Source of the DNA: JBFIHZ01 sp041601535
GTDB taxonomy: Bacteria; Pseudomonadota; Gammaproteobacteria; Xanthomonadales; SZUA-36
Assembly: GCA_041601535.1 (NCBI GenBank)
Contig: JBFIHZ010000163.1
Coordinates: 1 to 8,452 of the forward strand
Length of the DNA stretch: 8,452 nucleotides
Direction of reading: 5' to 3'
The translations under genes were made by a program, and so were the position numbers. The notes under the pieces were generated by a model that saw nothing but the letters and a program-made list of their open reading frames with translations, did not search any database and was not told where the DNA came from. Numbering within the stretch: position 1 is the stretch's first letter; the number at the start of each line of letters is the position of its first letter. Shown here in pieces: positions 5,701 to 8,452 of the stretch.

Positions 5701-6970
5701 GTTGCGCAGAATCGCCGTGATTGGCGGCAACCGGATTCCGTTTTGCCGCTCCAACACCCTGCATGCTGACAAATCCAATATGGACATGCTGGCCGCCTCG
5801 TTGAACGGGCTGATCGAGCGTTTCGGCCTGCACGGCATGCAGCTGGACGAAGTGGTAGCCGGCGCGGTAACCACCCATTCGCGCGACTGGAACCTGGCCC
5901 GTGAAGCCCTGCTGTCCACCCCGCTGTCGCCGCTGACGCCCGGTATCACCCTGCAGCAAGCCTGCGGCACCAGCCTGCAGGCGGCCCTGACCATCGGCGC
6001 CAAAATTGCCAGCGGGCAGATTGAATGCGGCATCGCTGCCGGCACCGACACCACCTCGGATGCGCCCATCGTGTTCGGCCCGCGCTTTTCCCAGCGTCTG
6101 GTCAAGCTGGGTGCGGCCAAAACCCTGAAGCAACGGTTGCAGGCCTTCAAGGGCTTCAGCCCGATGGAGCTGAAACCGCAACTGCCGGCCAATGGCGAAC
6201 CCCGCACCGGACTGTCCATGGGCGCGCACTGTGAACGCATGGCCCGCGAATGGAACATCCAGCGTGAAGACCAGGACCGGCTGGCGCTGCAAAGCCACCA
6301 GAACGCTGCCCGCGCCTATGATGAGGGCTTTTTCGATCCGCTGGTCACACCCTGGAACGGCGTGGCGCGCGACAATAACCTGCGCCCCGACACCACGCTG
6401 GAGAAAATGGCCACATTGCGCACGGTTTTTGCCAAAGGCCCGGAGGCCACGCTGACCGCGGCAAACAGCACACCGCTGACCGATGGCGCGGCCGCCGTGC
6501 TGCTGGCTTCGGAAGACTGGGCCAAACAGCACGATTTACCGGTGCAGGCCTATATCACCGCGGGTCAGACATCAGCGGTGGACTTTGTGCACGACGAGGG
6601 TCTGCTGATGGCGCCCACTGTGGCGGTGGCGGATATGCTGCGCAAGACCGGGCTCACCTTGCAGGATTTCGATTTTTACGAAATTCACGAGGCATTCGCC
6701 GCCCAGGTGCTGTGCACGCTGGCGGCCTGGGAGTCGGATGAGTACTGCCAACAACGTCTTGGCCTGCAACAGGCGCTGGGCGCCATCGACCGCAGCAAGC
6801 TGAATGTCAAAGGCAGCAGCCTGGCCGTAGGTCATCCGTTTGCAGCCACCGGCGCACGCATTGTCGGCACGCTGGGAGAAATACTGCAGCAGGCCGGGTC
6901 CGGACGCGGACTGATTTCCGTCTGCACCGCCGGCGGCATGGGTGTGACCGCCATCATGGAGCGTCCGTGA
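5690..6970 (+). CDS. fadI: 3-ketoacyl-CoA thiolase, FadI-like beta subunit
   Basis: This thiolase cleaves 3-ketoacyl-CoA with CoA to give acetyl-CoA and a chain two carbons shorter. It normally forms a complex with the FadJ-type alpha subunit. The 426 residues fit FadI (about 436 in E. coli) better than FadA (about 387). Key residues are the nucleophile Cys92 in QQACGTSLQAAL, His333 in EIHEAFAAQ, His382 in GHPFAATGAR and Cys412 in SVCTAGGMG, so the catalytic set is complete. TAANSTPLTDGAAAV and the extra internal segment (about 125-175) are also FadI-like. The ATG at 5690 has an AAGGAG site 7 bases upstream. The stop overlaps the GTG start of ppk2 by four bases. Gene order is alpha then beta, as in fadBA, although both proteins are FadJ/FadI-like and E. 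coli has fadI before fadJ. Confidence 0.94.
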   Translation: MSNELRRIAVIGGNRIPFCRSNTLHADKSNMDMLAASLNGLIERFGLHGMQLDEVVAGAVTTHSRDWNLAREALLSTPLSPLTPGITLQQACGTSLQAALTIGAKIASGQIECGIAAGTDTTSDAPIVFGPRFSQRLVKLGAAKTLKQRLQAFKGFSPMELKPQLPANGEPRTGLSMGAHCERMAREWNIQREDQDRLALQSHQNAARAYDEGFFDPLVTPWNGVARDNNLRPDTTLEKMATLRTVFAKGPEATLTAANSTPLTDGAAAVLLASEDWAKQHDLPVQAYITAGQTSAVDFVHDEGLLMAPTVAVADMLRKTGLTLQDFDFYEIHEAFAAQVLCTLAAWESDEYCQQRLGLQQALGAIDRSKLNVKGSSLAVGHPFAATGARIVGTLGEILQQAGSGRGLISVCTAGGMGVTAIMERP

Positions 6971-7911
6971 GTTCCGGCGAAACCGGCGCCGCCGGGGAGT
7001 ATCCCGAACTGGGGCGAATACTGCCGGCCATCCGCAACCGCTGGCGCATCGAGTCCCACCCCGGGCTGGACCAGGCACCGCAGCAGTTTCTGCCGCCGCA
7101 AGCTGCGGCAGATGACGATGATGGCAGCAGTTACAAGAGCCGCCTGACGGACATACGCAAGCCACTGCGCGCACTGCAGCGCCAGTTGCAAGGCGGCAAG
7201 CAATACAGCGTGTTACTGGTGTTCCAGGCGCTGGATGCAGCCGGCAAGGACGGCGCGATACGCGAAGTATTGCAGGGGCTGGACGCCGGCGGCGTGTCCG
7301 TGACCTCGTTCAAACGCCCCAGCCGGGTTGAGCTGGAACATGATTTCCTGTGGCGTACCAGCCGCGCGCTGCCGCGGCGTGGCACCATCGGTGCTTTCAA
7401 CCGCAGCCACTACGAAGAAGTGCTGGCAGTAAAAGTACACCCGGAATTCCTCGATGCCCAGTACGCCGGTTCGCCGCCAGCGGCGGACACGTTATGGCCG
7501 CAGCGTTACCGCGCCATCCGCGAACACGAGCGTCATCTGGCCAGCGCCAATACCGTGGTGCTGAAGTTCTGGCTGAACGTGTCATTGCAACGCCAGGCCG
7601 AACGCTTCCTGGAGCGGCTGGAGAACCCGGCCAAGCACTGGAAGTTTTCCGCCCATGACGTGTTCGCCTCCAACCACCGCGAGCAGTACGACGAGGCGCT
7701 GCGTGACCTGCTGAATGAAACCTCACGGCCGTGGGCACCCTGGTTCTGCATACCGGCCGACGACCGCTGGTATGCGCGCTGGCAGATTGCCGACATCTTG
7801 CGGCAGGCGCTGGAACTGCTGCCGCTGCGCTATCCGCCCGGCGAAGACTTGGGTGCGGCCGAAACGGAACAGTTGAAAACCATGCTGCGCGAGCGGGTTA
7901 ACGGCCAGTAG
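6967..7911 (+). CDS. PPK2-family polyphosphate:nucleotide phosphotransferase
   Basis: PPK2 enzymes transfer phosphate between polyphosphate and nucleoside mono- or diphosphates. This 314-residue protein carries the PPK2 Walker A motif ALDAAGKDG with Lys94, the VTSFKRPS segment (112-119), the lid region EHDFLWRTSRALPRRG (124-139), and IGAFNRSHYEEVLAVKVHP (141-159), the Walker B-like block. The FNRSHYE form, with Asn rather than the Asp of FDRSWY enzymes, places it in the polyphosphate:nucleotide phosphotransferase branch that includes the AMP/ADP-using class III enzymes; the exact substrate is inferred. Later blocks HERHLASANTVVLKFWLNVS, NPAKHWKFSAHD and PADDRWYARW are typical. An N-terminal stretch of about 55 residues ends in an acidic linker (ADDDDGSS). 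The start is GTG at 6967, overlapping the thiolase stop as GTGA, with GGAG 5 bases upstream, so it belongs to the fad operon. It may recycle AMP made by acyl-CoA synthetases. Confidence 0.92.
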   Translation: MSSGETGAAGEYPELGRILPAIRNRWRIESHPGLDQAPQQFLPPQAAADDDDGSSYKSRLTDIRKPLRALQRQLQGGKQYSVLLVFQALDAAGKDGAIREVLQGLDAGGVSVTSFKRPSRVELEHDFLWRTSRALPRRGTIGAFNRSHYEEVLAVKVHPEFLDAQYAGSPPAADTLWPQRYRAIREHERHLASANTVVLKFWLNVSLQRQAERFLERLENPAKHWKFSAHDVFASNHREQYDEALRDLLNETSRPWAPWFCIPADDRWYARWQIADILRQALELLPLRYPPGEDLGAAETEQLKTMLRERVNGQ

Positions 7912-7935
7912 GCAGTTGCTCCACCCGGCTTGAGA

Positions 7936-8452
7936 TTAACCGGTCGAGTGCGGCGCGCTGGGCGGGCTGACGTGCAGGCCGGCCGCTTCCGCGGTATTGA
8001 GCATCAGCATGGCACGCGTCATCGGCCCGACCCCGCCGGGCACCGGGCTGATCCACGCGGCCCGCTCGCTGGCCGATGCAAACTCAATGTCACCGACAAT
8101 CTTGCCATCCGGCAGGCGGTTGATGCCGACGTCCACCACCACGGCCCCGGGCCGGATCCATTCGGACTGCACGATACCGCGCTTGCCCACCGCGCTGATC
8201 AGCAATTCCGCGCTGCGTACATGCTGTTCCAGGTTGCGGGTAAATCTATGGGTCACCGTGACCGTGGCGCCGGTGTAGAGCAATTCCAGTGACATCGGCC
8301 GGCCGACGATATTGGAAGCCCCCACCACCACCGCATGCCGCGAGCGCACCTCCACGCCATGAAAGCTCAGCAAGGCCATAATGCCGCGCGGCGTGCAGGG
8401 ACGCAGGCCCGGCTGGCGCAGCGCCAGTTTGCCCACGTTAAACGCGTGAAAA
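7936..8452 (-). CDS. folD: Bifunctional methylenetetrahydrofolate dehydrogenase/cyclohydrolase FolD, 5' end cut by window edge
   Basis: FolD interconverts 5,10-methylene-, 5,10-methenyl- and 10-formyl-tetrahydrofolate with NADP in cytoplasmic one-carbon metabolism. About 171 C-terminal residues are present of a family length near 288. The reading frame runs off the right edge at the FHAFNVGKL segment, so the N-terminal folate-binding part and its catalytic Lys are missing from view. Visible hallmarks are LRPCTPRGI, the dinucleotide-binding VVVGASNIVGRPM, VTVTHRFTRN, VVDVGINRLPDG, and the family signature SPVPGGVGPMT. The C-terminus ends in a short, poorly conserved SPPSAPHSTG. The stop (TAA, minus strand of 7936-7938) is 24 bases from the convergent ppk2 stop. 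No strong hairpin with a U tract separates them, so the two transcripts may overlap. Confidence 0.97.
   Translation of the reverse strand, partial: FHAFNVGKLALRQPGLRPCTPRGIMALLSFHGVEVRSRHAVVVGASNIVGRPMSLELLYTGATVTVTHRFTRNLEQHVRSAELLISAVGKRGIVQSEWIRPGAVVVDVGINRLPDGKIVGDIEFASASERAAWISPVPGGVGPMTRAMLMLNTAEAAGLHVSPPSAPHSTG

Noticed and set aside
5414..6532. 372-codon open frame on the minus strand across fadJ and fadI
   Set aside because: It runs antisense through two clear genes; the composition (Gly/Gln/His/Arg-rich, no domain motifs) is typical of a shadow frame.
7905..7945. Bidirectional terminator between ppk2 and folD
   Set aside because: Only a weak 4-bp CCGG pairing is visible and there is no T tract on either strand.

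Overview
The window is GC-rich, densely coded bacterial DNA and most likely comes from a gammaproteobacterium. The main evidence is the left half, which has the layout known from Escherichia coli and relatives: yceF (maf) diverging from a yceD-rpmF-plsX-fabH series. The protein sequences also resemble gammaproteobacterial forms: a YceF-type Maf protein, a FadJ/FadI-type beta-oxidation pair and a standard FolD. I cannot place it at genus level.

Left half, minus strand (read from about 2681 down to 1): yceD (rRNA accumulation factor), rpmF (ribosomal protein L32), plsX (acyl-ACP:phosphate acyltransferase) and fabH (ketoacyl-ACP synthase III). The 3' end of fabH is cut off by the left edge of the window. 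The series couples ribosome supply to the start of fatty acid and phospholipid synthesis. plsX and fabH overlap by four bases. The two upstream spacers, yceD-rpmF and rpmF-plsX, each hold a GC-rich hairpin without a U tract.

Centre: a 247-base divergent spacer (2682-2928) separates yceD from yceF on the plus strand. I see no gene in it, only weak promoter candidates. yceF is followed by a 111-base gap with a good candidate promoter and a three-copy 10-bp repeat in the leader of the next gene.

Right half, plus strand: a compact three-gene operon of fadJ-like alpha subunit, fadI-like thiolase and a PPK2-family polyphosphate kinase. The genes overlap by 11 and 4 bases, so they are probably translationally coupled. 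The first two proteins carry out hydration, dehydrogenation and thiolysis of enoyl-CoA. A PPK2 enzyme uses polyphosphate to phosphorylate nucleotides and could recycle the AMP released when fatty acids are activated by acyl-CoA synthetases; that link is inference. It is the most interesting feature here. The last gene, folD on the minus strand, is convergent with ppk2, only 24 bases away with no convincing terminator between them. The right edge removes its N-terminal part.

Fatty acid synthesis (minus) and degradation (plus) genes are therefore arranged head to head around yceF. I found no tRNA, rRNA, CRISPR array, insertion sequence or other mobile element.
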